From: Toxoplasma gondii ME49
Taxonomy: Eukaryota; Apicomplexa; Conoidasida; Eucoccidiorida; Sarcocystidae
Direction: 5' to 3'
NCBI RefSeq assembly: GCF_000006565.2
Contig: NC_031479.1
Coordinates: forward strand, 4,180,289 to 4,244,288
Length of the DNA stretch: 64,000 bases
Part shown: in pieces, positions 24,369 through 35,081 of the stretch
Numbering within the stretch: the stretch's first letter is position 1
How the letters are laid out: every line of letters begins with the position of its first letter
The notes under the pieces: model-generated
Database searches by the model: none
Seen by the model: the letters and a program-made list of their open reading frames with translations, nothing else
Told to the model about the DNA's origin: nothing
Translations under genes and position numbers: made by a program

Positions 24369-24388
24369 NNNNNNNNNNNNNNNNNNNN
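24369..24388. other. Assembly gap, 20 Ns
   Basis: Second run of exactly 20 Ns. The sequence to its right is unrelated to the repeat on its left. Confidence 0.99.
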
Positions 24389-27225
24389 AGTTGATTGTCC
24401 ATATTTCAGTCTCCACGCTTTTGTCTGCTAGAGTAATCGCTCGTCATCCCTACTCGTTGTCATGCACCGATAGTCCTGTGTCTAATGTATGGCCTGCCCC
24501 ATGCTAAAGAAGGGACGGAGTCATGAAGCTGAACGCTCTCTGTCTACCATGTTTTCTATCACTGTATGGCTCTGCCCTGCCTACGTAGTGTCGTAACATC
24601 TGAGAGACTTGTGAAATCTCCTTTTGAGGTCTCTGTGACCCTCGTACGCTAATCCTCTGCACTCTAGGTATCCCCCTCTAGCTACGGTCCATACCAAGAT
24701 TTACCTATTTAGTCACCCAGATGTGTGTGAAGTCAGGCCAGTGCTTCCGTATGTCCACATACTCCTGCAAAGCCCCGTCTGCCTATAGGTAGCTTTGTCT
24801 CCTTCCACTGCCCCGTTCGTTAAGTTCCACCACCTGCACATATTGTTGCCCTGAAACATATAAATGTTGTCTTTACATATACGCATCTTCCCTTCCTATT
24901 TTTCATCGTATACACTTAGGAGTGTGCCCGCACCCACACATGTAAGGGCGTTTTTACTGAGTCCTGTACATTGGTGTGTAGCAACACTGCTCCTCCACTC
25001 GAGCAGCAGTTCTACACGGCTCCGCCGTGCCTGAGCGCATGTCCCTTAGGCCACAGTAAGCAGCAACGTTATCTAGACGTCTGCCACGCCTTAGCAGAAT
25101 GATGATCCTCTCTTTCCTCGAGGTCTTACCACTGTTTCGACCTGCACATCGACCTGAGTACAAACAAATCACACGCGAAGGCACGGGCGCATTCAAAGAC
25201 GACACCCATTCGCCCGCCGCGCAACGGGCAACAACACACACCAAAGGAACCTCCCTTGGTGGTGGTGGTGACCGGCGACCCTAGTTTAGTACCTCGTTTG
25301 GATATGTTCGGAGGTTGTATGTTTCACTGCCTGATTTCCTCTGCGTTCCATGCAGACACAGCAGCGAGAATAATACAGGAAAGTCGGGCGCGGTCTCCAC
25401 GTAAAGACTCCAAATAACACAATCACGTCTGATGCGTTAAGCTAACCATCGCGCCAGGTTGTTTTCCTAGCATTTCAAAAGCCAGGACAACTCACGATTG
25501 TGGAACTTCTCTGCAGAGAAATCAACGCGTGTTGCGTTCTCGCTCCCTCAACAAGACATCACGGGAACGGTTGTTGCCTTGGGTATTCAAGTTACGACGA
25601 ATTTGGTAAAGCTCTGCATACGAAAATGACTGCAAGAGTACAAGTGAGATAATACAAACGTCCACAGATTTCGAATGCACATGCTTAGGGACACATGCGT
25701 TGTGGTGCACCTGTACACTAAGTGCCTTTGCGAATTAGAAGAAAGTCAACCGCAAAAACAGATGGATACAGCGCCACCCAATGTCTTGCACGCGTTTCAC
25801 GAAGACATGAAACACACTTTCCGCTTCAAAATATATATCTCACTTCCTGGTTGCCGGGCCTACAAACATAGTCACCCAGGGGAAATAGCAGATACGCGCT
25901 TATGAAAATTCTTTTGACGGAGAGCGTTAACGCCCCGAACCTCAGGCAGAAGTGATGTCACCAGACGCACGCCACCCCCGCTGATACTCATTGACCAGCC
26001 TAGAAATTCACCACGCACAAAGAAACGCGTCTTCCGAAACAAAACCACGAGCAAGTGGTTGATATTGTTGAATAGCGAGAGGATCAGGCAAACAGAGAGG
26101 GCGAAACGCGTTGGCAGAGGATTTGCCACCGAGCCTAACGCCTCCTCTTTCACATGAGAAAATAAACGTCGAGGTAAGCAGGCGAACCAAAGCAAGCAAG
26201 ACGGACGCATATTCACGTATCTTCGTGGACACTAGTACTGGCACCACTTATGTCGAAGTAGTTTATGTTTCTGTACGGGTACTGAAGAAAATAGGTTTGC
26301 GAAATGGTGGCACAGAGTCTCACAGCAAGTAAACGAATGTCTTAGCGACATGCAAGCATCTAGCAAGTGCTTTTCCTAATGAACGTCCCTCATCTGTGAA
26401 CGCGCAAGTGCATGGATTGTAAAAACACAATTCTCTCACATACGTACATGGCTTGCACGTTTTGATTTGCGTGTCATCAGGTTAAGACTAACTTCGCGTC
26501 CCCATGCTCGCTGGAACAATTTCGAGGTTCAGTGAGACTGAATTCACTGAGCGCCGGGTGCAAGTGACAGAATCCGCTGCAGTAATATGCAGTGTGGCAC
26601 GAACATATCACTCGGGGAAGATACCTATGCCTCGGATGCTGGATAACTGGGATCACATTTGCTGCAGAGTAGGGCGCGGCGAGAAACCTCTGCTACACAA
26701 TTAGCTTCCAGCCGTCCGAGGTAACTTCGCATGTGTACCCGATGCACGCCTGCGTTCTGGTAATGATGTGCATCCCACTCGCAAATACATACAAAACTTG
26801 AACACAAAACACAGCAAAGATATCGATGTAAGTGTCCGCGTTCAGTCATTTGTATACACCGATATACCCAGGTGGGCATCCGAGGGTATACGTGCACGTT
26901 CCTGTCAGCTTCAGGTAAAGCGCCGTCCGTTGATTTACAGAGATATATGCATCTTCGAAACGCAACATGGAAGTTGTTTCTCTGCTCTGACAGCTCCCAA
27001 CAACATTTCCCTCACCACTGAATGCGGATAACAATGTCACGGCGGCACCGTCGATCGTTCAAGTGGATCGGGTACTGCGTGTGGAAGGAGTCATCGACTG
27101 CACATTTTCAGACTCAGGAGAAGAAAGGCTGTGTGGGACACCAGAAGCAGACCTTCCTTTCACATCAAATACAACAACACCATGCACCAATGTTTTCTTT
27201 CAATCTACACCTGCTACACGCCTCC
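24389..27225. other. Intergenic, no supported gene
   Basis: Frames are short and discordant on both strands. A (GGT)n stretch lies near 25256-25268. A word similar to TATGGCCTGCCCCATG occurs at about 24486 and, with a 3-bp insertion, at about 27692. This hints at another old dispersed repeat, but the rest of the flanks align poorly. Confidence 0.45.
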
Positions 27226-28143
27226 TTACTCTTCCTCTTCTGCGTCAGGAACCATACGTCCGTCTTCAGCACCTGCAAAACACAGGGTTAGACAGATACG
27301 CAACGCTTTGATGAGAAGGCAGATGTCATCGTTTATCACTGTCTCAAAAAATAGGACAAGCCTCGGCTAATTGCATGTCTCTCGGTCTCCCCTCTGCCCT
27401 GGAGCACGTGGCTGGCGACGTCGACTAGGTTGCCTGTCTATGGATGGAACCGAGCCTCGTAGTCGGCTTCTTCGACGTCCAAAACACAGTGGTCACATTT
27501 CATTTTCGCGAGAAAGGCGACAGACGCAATTCCACAGGGATGGATAGTAGCTGATTCACTTCATTCTCAGCTGTTCATTTACACGTGCGGACGGATGAGC
27601 AAATGTACGGCCTATTGCTCAGTTCGTCAGACCTTAGGCATGAGCGTTATCCCAAAGATTTACCATCCACCTTGTCGGGGACCCTACGTGTTAATCTATG
27701 GCCTGTTTGCCCCATGAGGTTGTATTTGCATTCTATCTCCATGCTGACACCCTCTGCATTTTGTGTTTGTGAATGTGTGTATTCTCGGTCTCTGGTGTGG
27801 CAACTCTAGCAACAAATGGGATGGCCTCTCTAGAGTTGAAATGCTAGCGTGTCATCACAGAACACCCTTGTTAACAACGAAGGTTCTGTCCGAGCGTCAC
27901 TCCTACGGTTCTTGAAACACCAGAAAGGATGCTCGTTAAAAAGCTACCGTAACTGTGTTATGCAGCAGGGAGGTTTAGATCTGGCCAGTTTCTGCTTCCT
28001 CATGGGGCCTGCTGTCAGGTCCCCCCTCTGAGTGTATTTTTTCCTTTACCTGCTGTTTCACCTTCTTCCTCGAAGAATTTATAGCATCCGTAACCAAGAG
28101 CGATAATGGGGATCGCAGCCAGGAAAAATTTCGCGAGCATCAT
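27226..28143 (-). CDS. Two-exon gene for a 46-aa single-pass membrane microprotein
   Basis: Exon 1 is 28143-28050. It starts with a tandem ATG and ends at the donor ACAGCAG|GTAAAG in phase 1. Exon 2 is 27272-27226, after a very good acceptor (CCCTGTGTTTTGCAG), and stops at TAA. Phases match and the total is exactly 47 codons. The product begins MMLAKFFLAAIPIIALGYG, a single hydrophobic helix directly at the N-terminus. It ends in an acidic tail (GAEDGRMVPDAEEEE), an N-anchored layout seen in small subunits of organelle membrane complexes. The frame stays open upstream of the ATG pair for about 23 codons (to a TTG), so these could be the last exons of a longer protein. I assign no function. 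Confidence 0.6.
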
Positions 28144-28513
28144 CCTTTTTGCGGCAACACTGCGTTGTCTAAGTGACGAGCCCAGAGATCTGATGCATGA
28201 CACATAAGACAAATAGCTTTATTCATTCTCGAGACAAGAACGGACAGATGTGGTCTCCCTCAGCAGCAACAAGCGGAAGCACTCAGTATTCGCAGACCCT
28301 CGTGGCAAGCTGTCCTAGTGCCTCCAAAACAATTCCGAAGCAGTTGATCTTTGAACAGAGGCCGCGAAGAAACGTGGTGTGACTGCCTCCACACTGACAT
28401 ACGAACGAATGGTTCACAAAGCCATGTCACCTGGGGACACCTTCGTCTCTCTCTCATCAACTTTAGTGTACGACGAATCTTGTAACCAGAGTGACTACTA
28501 GTTGCCGAAACGG

Positions 28514-29062
28514 TCACTCCCGAGTAGCTGCATCTGGCACCTCTGCCGTGTTGGCTATTGGTAATAGCAGCTGTTCCTTCAGTGAGCACGAAACAGTTGG
28601 TTTCACAGGTTCCCACAACTCCTCGCCGCCACATTTTGAACGCGGTTCATTGTAGGCCGAACCCGTCACGAACGTTCCGACATTCTTACTGGGTCCGTAC
28701 CTGGAACTCCGTCTACTTGACGACACTTGCGACGTTTGGTCGGCTTGTGTTTGGGTCTCCAAGTCATCGTTTTCTGGTGCCGGTACGTCATCCGTCGTTT
28801 GAGTCTCCTCTGATGCGGATGCGAAAAAAAACTTCGGTACCTCAGAGTTGGTCCACTGCTGGTCGGCCGGGTGAGAAAAAGACCCTTGAGGGGCGACCCG
28901 TTCGTGTAGACACAGCAGCAGCATACAAGCGACGACGGCGCATAATGCAGTCGTCCTGAAGTGCCGGTTTGAAATAAACTTGTCCGTAAAAGAAAACATT
29001 GCATACCGCTTGCAGTTAACGGTTGAATGGCACTGGGACCTCAACTTCGCAGTCGCCATCAT
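28514..29062 (-). CDS. Candidate signal-anchored secretory protein, 182 aa
   Basis: Minus-strand frame with stop TGA at 28514. I place the start at the tandem ATG at 29062/29059, because codons further upstream are Ser/Pro-rich and look untranslated. A recessed hydrophobic segment at about residues 37-53 (TTALCAVVACMLLLCLHE) follows a basic N-terminal tail. After it comes a hydrophilic acidic and Ser/Thr/Gln-rich region, then SSRRSSRYG and a Cys-containing C-terminus. Recessed signal-anchors of this kind are common in coccidian dense-granule and related secreted proteins. That is family-level knowledge, not proof. A weak donor (GCAGAG|GTGCCA) near the 3' end could extend the gene into further exons. 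Confidence 0.5.
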   Translation of the reverse strand: MMATAKLRSQCHSTVNCKRYAMFSFTDKFISNRHFRTTALCAVVACMLLLCLHERVAPQGSFSHPADQQWTNSEVPKFFFASASEETQTTDDVPAPENDDLETQTQADQTSQVSSSRRSSRYGPSKNVGTFVTGSAYNEPRSKCGGEELWEPVKPTVSCSLKEQLLLPIANTAEVPDAATRE

Positions 29063-31262
29063 TGGGCGGTCGCTACACGAGCCAGGGGAGAAAAGCGGGA
29101 TCTGGGAGCTAAGAGCTCCTGAGGCGGATGACGACAGAGGGGAAAACAATGCATGAATAGTCCCACCGAAACGGTCAAAAAACCCGGAGAACGGGCGTTT
29201 TTGCGTGTACGTAAAGACCCTCGTTTTCGATGAAAACAGAACAAGAAAAGTTGCGCGTTGTTAGTACAGGTCTTTTTCGTCAGTTCCGGAGACGCTGGTT
29301 TCCATCCCCATGATTCTTCGAATCATGCTTCTTCAGAGGGGCACACGGCGACCCCAACCTGGCGCATGCAGGAAGCCCGGGCTGTGTCCTATCATAGAGA
29401 CCCCCATCATCGATTTCGCCGGTTTCCGGCATTGTTCCCGCGCGGGTGAAAAAACTCAGGGGTGCATGCGAGGGTTTCGTTCCGAGGGAAAACGGAGAGA
29501 AAATGACATTCCCTTTTGTCACTTGTCAGCAGATTAAACAAGGAAAAGAGGTCGAGAACATCTGAAGAAGATGTGCTGGCGTGTGTGTCCGCTTCCGAGA
29601 TCCTAAACCCCAAACCCGTAAAAATGCTCACCGCTGTTCCTGTCCTAGTGAATGTGTCCATCCACATGTTTCCATTTCAGCTCCTTGTAAGTCCCGCCAG
29701 GGGTAGTGGACAATAGGGCATCATCGGAGGAAGAGTCACTAACCGCGTCACGTAGGAGTCGCCTACCCGAAAACGCGGGGCATGCTACAGTGGTGTAGGA
29801 ACAACAAATCCATGACGGATTCTTCGCCAGTGACGGACTAATACAAATGCCCCGATACCAGACGTCTCCTAAAGGTAAACAAAGTATAATTTTAGCCGGA
29901 AGTCCGGTATATTCAGCCCGAGGTGCGCATGCGCCAAGGCCAACTCCCAGTGTAAAAAAGCTAAAGGCAGAAACGCTCTCTTGTCGCTGCACCGCTGTGC
30001 TTCTCTTGAGCACAGGAGACCACCGACTGCTCGCTAACGGCTTACAAAATTTCAGACGGTACACTGCCTCATTACCTCAACACTATGACGCCCGACGGAT
30101 GTACCATCACTATAGGTGTCAAACAATGGCTTTTGTCAATCAGCACTACACATTGCCTGTTGCCGGTGGTGAAGTCAGCCTTCACATATTCAAACAACAA
30201 GCATCCTTGTTTTTTCGGGAAGTGAACCTTTACCAACAGGGAACAGGTGTGGCTGTTGCCTTTCGCCATTGGCTCAGTTGTCCAAATGCTCTCGATGGGG
30301 CCAGGATTTGTGCTGTGCAGACACCCGCACTGGTGCCTCATCATGAAGGTACATTGGTCGTACCGGATATGCTGGGACACGACATAGTTGTTACTAGCGA
30401 AGATGTGACCACTTCAGAAGTTATTGCTTCGTGAATAGCAAAGAGCAAATGTGTGTTTTGCTTCCAAAAGCGGTGGCAACATAGTGCCTCACCCGCAGTG
30501 CACTATGTCGCGACCTTTTCAAATCAGTGTCAGCCGTGGAGCTCATAATCCTAATGCTGTCCATTGAAATAAGAGAGAATCAGCTTCCGGGTCAGCTTCC
30601 GGAATGATTGCGAGTTTCAGCTCAGAAAGCTGAACAATGTCTGCACTGGTGACGACGGGCTGGCGTTAGCGCTGTCTTACGCTGTTTCTTCCGCTTTTTG
30701 CGGATGCCAGGCCTTTGCTCTCATTGGGACAATATTTATAGCCGTCGTTATCGGTGCTTCTGCAGAAGTGAAAAAGGAGGGATCTCTTACATCAGCCCTA
30801 CTTCTTCTATAAAAAAAAGTCGATGCTTTCCAAACAAAAGATAAAACAGTGAGCCGTATACCCTCATATTCTCCGATCGCAGCGAGAAACCAAGTGCCCT
30901 ACCGTGTTAAAGGATATCATTCTTTAGAAAAGCAATGTTGATTTGGAATAGATGATGAACAACCATGACACAAGCGTGGTCGGCCCCCGGTACTCCCACA
31001 GGAGAAGACGACACTGCAGTGTCACTTGATCCGTCAGAAGCAAGTTCAAAATTCACGGTGTGTATTTTCGCGTGTTGGCGGGTGCCTTCACACTTCGTGT
31101 GTGGAATTTCAGAGTAGAACGAGTCGCTGAATGAGTCTCCTGCCCATCACCCTGCCACTGGCAAAAGACGAAGAGCACATTATTGGAGATCCCGTGGAGG
31201 TGACACACCGGAGAACATACCGATAGAAGACACGCAGCCACCATACTTGTGTCTGACAGCCG
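29063..31262. other. Intergenic, no supported gene
   Basis: A 195-codon + frame (29847-30434) is the longest here, but it has no domain, signal or splice support. A single telomere-like word pair (CCTAAACCCC) near 29603 is too short to call. The left part should hold the promoter of the - strand gene ending at 29062. Confidence 0.4.
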
Positions 31263-31876
31263 ATGGCTGGCCATATGATCAAGGACAACTGGACAGAACC
31301 TGTAGTGATGCGCAAAGATATGGGCCGTACTTTTGATGGCGGGCGACGCTGGCAGACTGACATGTACCGGGATGCGCCACTCCATCATGAGTATCATTAT
31401 GTGCGACGATATGCCGCATCAAACAGCCTCGGGAACTGTCAGACCCTACCTGGGACCTAAGCAATGGAATGAATACGGGTATGACAGGTCCTTGGAGCCC
31501 CCGCACAAAAATGCTCAAACCGAATGTCTTCCAGAGAGATATGACCCCGGGAGAAGTTCACAGAGCAATAAAGCAGTCCTGCACTCCATGTGTGCTTCTG
31601 TTCAGTCAAATTTTAGACTAAACGTGAATACAGTGGCAGCTTCCTATAGTTTTGTGCGTTTTTCTGCCTCTCAGCAGTCGATATAGGATGTTGGAGTCAC
31701 TAATCCCTGGCTATAAAGGTCGTCTGAGGCGCAAATGCGTTGTTGGTCAGTCATACGTCGTACCGATGGAACGGATTTCCGCACAGGCAGTCATCGAGTT
31801 GTTAAGACAAACGCCGGAGCTCACATCGAAACTCTTTAATCTGGGTTTTCAGTGCATCGCTGAAGAAAGGCGTTGA
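31263..31876 (+). pseudogene. Possible decayed or mis-spliced member of the secretory cluster
   Basis: Three consecutive + strand frames overlap or abut and change register. The first is Tyr/Arg/His-rich with DMYRDAPLHHEYHYVRRY. The second contains VRPYLGPKQWNEYGYDRS. The third (from ATG 31688) contains ISAQAVIELLRQTPELTSK and ends at a TGA (31874-31876). Each looks coding in style, and the first two resemble the Tyr/Arg-rich protein at 34656. No splice pair joins them in phase. Either this is a pseudogene with frameshifts or the exon boundaries escape me. Confidence 0.25.
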
Positions 31877-33145
31877 GCAAATTTGTCATGAGGGTAAAGT
31901 GTATTTGTGACGTACGCGTGCAGCGCTAAGACGTCCGTCAGTTTTTTTGAAGGACGCAGATTGATCGAACAGAGCACGTAAGCATGCTCTACCCACCTAA
32001 TTTTCCTAGTGCTGATATTTACACCGCTCCAGCGCAGCACATCTATCTGCCCGCATGCTAGCGGGAACAAGAAGTAACGCTGAATTTCGTCATGCTCTCT
32101 CGTCTTTGGTGCGAACAGTCTCCACTTTTATTTGCTGTCTGGCCTCTTTTATTCCTAGTTGGAAGACTGCGGGCTCCTCCGTTGTATATTTTGCGGGCGG
32201 TACACCTCCATCGGTTCCTTTTCTTGCTTGCCCTCTAATCGTGACAGTTTAGATGCTTATTGATCAAAACAATGGCACCAAAACCATGAGAGCCCTAGGC
32301 TCGGCCCATATGACGTGTCAGAAACTCGCGCATGTTTGCATTTTAAAGACGAAAGTGGAGGATTTTTTCTTGGCATCGTAGCACGCTGTCTCGTGAACCC
32401 GGGAGGTTCGGGCTCCTCGACAGCGCTGAGACTTAAAGAACAATTCAAGTCCGATGACGGCGAAAACTGTCTGTCTTGCATTGCTGCTGCAACTGTTTTC
32501 TAAAACAGCGTTTGTTGCGAGTCTATAGAGAAGTGCAGGTACCAACTCCCGACAGACTGTTGCTCGCCTGCCTCGCTGTCTCCACCTCGGACAAGCATTG
32601 AAGGTCATGCCACAGATAGTCGAACATTGGCAGCAAGTTGGTGATGTGGTGGCCATCGTGGGCAGTCCTATGCTTCTTTAGCGCGGCACTTCCGACGCAA
32701 ACAGTGGAGATATTGCTTTTGATTTTCGACCTGACCCCTCCTCCCATGGCCGGCTTTGCAGCCGTTTCCCCTGTTTTATTGAAACGAAGTCCCTCATGCA
32801 GCCCGTCAGGACTAGACGCATATAGGCGGTGTGTAGAAGACTTTGGTGGCACTTTACCGGTGGAGTTCATTCAAACCTCCAGCATGTTAATTCATAAGAT
32901 TCGCGGGCCAGATCACAGTTTGCTCAGAGGGCAGCAACGCTTCCTACGTGTTTTTGTTTTAGTGCCGCGACTGCTAAATCAAGAGGGAGCATCATGAGCT
33001 AGAACATTAAACGGCGACGGAACTCTAGCGATGAGTGGTGGCGCATGGCAGGTGCCACGGCGGGTCCGAAAGACCCCGGCCTAGAGAGAATATTGTTAGG
33101 GGGCTCCCTGAGGACCACTTTCTCCCTCATAAAGGGGAAGTCACT

Positions 33146-33724
33146 ATGACTGCATTTCCTGATATCACAGCACTCGAAAGAGGAAGTGCCGGCCTCGCCA
33201 CAATTCGGTTCATTTTGAAGGCTGTAACACTCTTTCTACTTTCTGCGCTGGTTCACGGATGTTATCGGCAGATCCTCAGCAGGGTCACGATGCCTTTAGG
33301 TTCTGGGCATGATCCACCAGGTAGCCACGAGACAGACACCTTACCGCAGGCGTTTTCGCAAACGCCCGGGATAAACAAGTTTGCACCTGACCAAAAACGA
33401 AGTGCAAAAACATCACGAGCTTCTATTCGGCTGAGACCAGAGGCTCTGTCCGATATCTCCACAGCGGCAAGAAATAATAACCACGTCGTGCCCCGACAGC
33501 ACGGCATCAGATTGGCTGCCGAACTCCGCAACCTAGAATTCAGTGGCCCCCGTAGCAAAAATAGGGCCAACCTTGAGGCACGCCCAATTCTGAGTGAAGG
33601 GCGTATCGCCAGGGTAAGTCGCCTTGCCAGCGTGATCGGACGTGTTACACAGAAAAGTCATGAGTATACCGATTCTTCTGGATGGAATATTCGCACGTAC
33701 AACGTGGAATATGTCCGCTTGTAA
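33146..33724 (+). CDS. Candidate secretory protein with recessed signal segment, 192 aa
   Basis: A + strand frame begins at ATG 33146 (MTAFPDITAL...) and stops TAA at 33722-33724. The frame is open upstream to 33035, but those codons look untranslated. Residues 17-39 form a hydrophobic helix (IRFILKAVTLFLLSALVHG), followed by a basic, Ser/Asn/Arg-rich body and a terminal segment SGWNIRTYNVEYVRL. There is no second membrane span. The layout matches the protein at 28514 without obvious sequence similarity, consistent with a lineage-specific secreted protein. I see no RRL-type TEXEL site with confidence; IRLAAE near residue 130 is only a partial match. Confidence 0.55.
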   Translation: MTAFPDITALERGSAGLATIRFILKAVTLFLLSALVHGCYRQILSRVTMPLGSGHDPPGSHETDTLPQAFSQTPGINKFAPDQKRSAKTSRASIRLRPEALSDISTAARNNNHVVPRQHGIRLAAELRNLEFSGPRSKNRANLEARPILSEGRIARVSRLASVIGRVTQKSHEYTDSSGWNIRTYNVEYVRL

Positions 33725-34655
33725 ATCGTGAGGGGCATTATCTCGTCTCGCCACTTTGTGGTACCCAATATAACCGCTGGCTACGATTGTGGACCCTCAA
33801 TGGACCTGTGGCATCCCCTGCTCAGGGTTACATGGATCACCACACCGCAACCCTTTGATTTTCTGTTCCGTCATGGAGAGAGATGCCCAAGCAAGATAAA
33901 CAGACCAACTTCTGGTGACGGATACCGACGTACGTTTTGTTGTGTGGTTTTTAACTTGTTTGTGGCTTCTGTGTCCCCTCTCAGGGACTTGCAGCATTAC
34001 CGCACAGGGACTATTCTAGCGCTTTTACAGGAGGGTAGGCAAAACGCTTTGATTGGCGCCAGCGATGGGAGTCGTCGTACATGTTACCTTCAGTTGTCAT
34101 CAGAGGTCTGTGATTAGCTGTACTGAACACGCCTACTTTTGTCAGGAAAAATCGGCTAATAACTCCTGAGACAAGCCCGACTACCAGTGATTCCTTCAAA
34201 TATTCTGTTGCCGTACGGTCGTGGCCTTGAGGGATGGCGAGTTAACTCCGTTGGTATAGAACATTTGTCGCGGACCCCCCCCCTCGCCCGATGTCATTAT
34301 GCGAGAACAGGAGACGTGCAGGATCAGTGGAAACGCTAAACGCCCGTCAGAATGAAGAGAGGTTAATCACCGCCAACACTAAACAGGAAAGCTATGAGAG
34401 GTGGTCCATCAGTCAGAACCGGCCAGGCACCACGACCGAGAACCGCAGTTAAATTTAGATTATGCGAACACTCCTTGATGCATACGGACATCTTGCTGCT
34501 CCCGGCTTCGCAGGTATTACAACCACGCTCCAAGTGTAAACCAACTTCAAGGATCACCCTTTGCTACACCATGTGCATCATGTGACCAAGACACGTTCTG
34601 GGCGAAGCGTGAGAATTTTATATTCGGATTCGTAACGCTTCTTGCCTCAGCCATC

Positions 34656-35081
34656 ATGAGTGAAGCGCTCCACCAAGTGCGAGTTCGACGAGAAATCAGG
34701 CGCCGTAGGAGATTTGACAGCGACAGCATCCCTTCAAGCTCCAGTGTATCATCTTGGCGTGATTTGCGGGGTCGCAGAAGGATGATGACGTATGCGGAGA
34801 GGAGTTATGGGTCTCGTGATCCTCGGTGGATCTCAGGTGAAGAGTACCACGGGTCACCAGGTGATGAGTACGCATCTCCCAGGTATCGATACAGGGTTCT
34901 TTCGATGGGAGGTCGGTTCAGACGGAGACCCGGTACGCCAGTGCTCCGCAGACCACATGATGAGTATTTCAAAGACGAGGAAAGGGAACCACGTGCCCCG
35001 TACACCACTATCGAATCTGCTGTTGCCGTTGCAACAATCAATCGTCCAGACTACACCAACAGCACCCGCCCGCCGCTTTAG
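34656..35081 (+). CDS. Arg/Tyr-rich hypothetical protein or internal exon, 141 aa
   Basis: The frame starts at ATG 34656 and stops at 35079-35081. Just upstream is a good acceptor-like sequence (CTTCTTGCCTCAG at about 34637-34649), so this may be a 3' exon rather than a complete gene. The product has a basic run (RVRREIRRRRRFDS), a Ser patch, and repeated Gly/Asp/Tyr-rich segments (GEEYHGSPGDEY and PRYRYRVLSMGGRFRRR). It ends NSTRPPL. No membrane segment is visible. A longer alternative frame (34792-35211) overlaps but is less biased. Function unknown. Confidence 0.45.
   Translation: MSEALHQVRVRREIRRRRRFDSDSIPSSSSVSSWRDLRGRRRMMTYAERSYGSRDPRWISGEEYHGSPGDEYASPRYRYRVLSMGGRFRRRPGTPVLRRPHDEYFKDEEREPRAPYTTIESAVAVATINRPDYTNSTRPPL

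Noticed and set aside
29310..29326. Perfect inverted repeat (7-bp arms, 3-nt loop)
   Set aside because: Short hairpins of this size are expected by chance in 64 kb, and there is no associated feature.
29603..29620. Telomere-like words (CCTAAACCCC), also near 14101
   Set aside because: Single or double imperfect words only, with no tandem array; not an interstitial telomere.
33035..33145. Upstream in-frame codons before the 192-aa secretory candidate
   Set aside because: The first codon is ATG, but the segment is basic and irregular and would push the hydrophobic segment far from the N-terminus. The ATG at 33146 gives a sensible signal-anchor.
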